5,004 bases of DNA from Anaerolineae bacterium. GTDB lineage: Bacteria; Chloroflexota; Anaerolineae; B4-G1; SLSP01. Numbering within the stretch: the stretch's first letter is position 1; every line of letters begins with the position of its first letter. The notes beneath the pieces are model-generated. The model saw only the letters and a program-made list of their open reading frames with translations. It was not told the origin of the DNA and made no database searches. This document shows positions 4,986-5,004 of the stretch, piece after piece. Where the stretch lies: assembly GCA_021107605.1 (NCBI GenBank), contig JAIOSN010000115.1, positions 1-5,004 on the forward strand. The letters are read 5' to 3'. A program made the translations under genes and the position numbers.

Positions 4986-5004
4986 CGGCCCGGAGCTCAG
5001 CGGC
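4980..5004 (-). other. attC-like site C, cut off by the window edge
   Basis: On the minus strand the last 25 bases read L' box GCCGCTGAGCTC (5004-4993), six bases, then R' core GTTATAT (4986-4980). The L' box is close to the common environmental form GCCGCTGAACTC and to the boxes of sites A and B. The spacing to the core is six bases against seven in A and B. The core has GTTA but then departs from RRRY. The L'' and R'' half lies outside the window, so hairpin formation cannot be checked. Beside it, a CGCGGC/GCCGCG inverted repeat (4954-4959 and 4966-4971) lies within the cassette start. Confidence 0.55.

Overview
The window looks like bacterial chromosome from an uncultured member of the Chloroflexota (Anaerolineae/Caldilineae-like). 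This rests on the exported protein at 3258-4787, whose last residues are YLPLVVR, a C-terminal ending I associate with secreted proteins of that phylum, and on the helicase and HicAB sequences, which look like homologues common there. The assignment is inference; no rRNA or marker gene is present.

Left part (1-2197): an ordinary-looking chromosomal flank. A truncated minus-strand gene of unknown function (1-613) diverges from a complete plus-strand DEAD-box RNA helicase of the RhlE type (915-2177). The 199 bp between 613 and 813 hold a good sigma70-type promoter for the helicase (759-786) and no gene. The helicase transcript would have a leader of about 120 nt. In it, a 12-13 bp hairpin followed by a U-rich run (825-868) competes with a perfect small hairpin (819-833), which is the layout of a transcription attenuator. 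A GC-rich hairpin straddles the helicase stop codon.

Right part (2218-5004): I read this as the distal end of an integron gene-cassette array, transcribed leftwards. Three related attC-like recombination sites (2218-2290, 3098-3192 and a truncated one at 4980-5004) share the R' core, the spacing to the next box, and an L' box (GAGATAAGCCGC twice, GAGCTCAGCGGC once). All three lie in the same orientation. They delimit two cassettes of exactly 880 bp and about 1.88 kb. Each has its gene(s) on the minus strand with an attC immediately downstream, as expected of cassettes.

The 880 bp cassette carries a HicAB toxin-antitoxin pair with its own promoter and operator-like repeats. The toxin hicA is intact with its catalytic histidine, but the antitoxin hicB is split by a -1 type frameshift. 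The 1.88 kb cassette carries one large exported protein: signal peptide, beta-propeller-like repeats, a jelly-roll/carbohydrate-binding-like domain and the YLPLVVR tail. No integrase is in the window; by array polarity it would lie to the right of 5004. The helicase would be the chromosomal neighbour at the array's far end.
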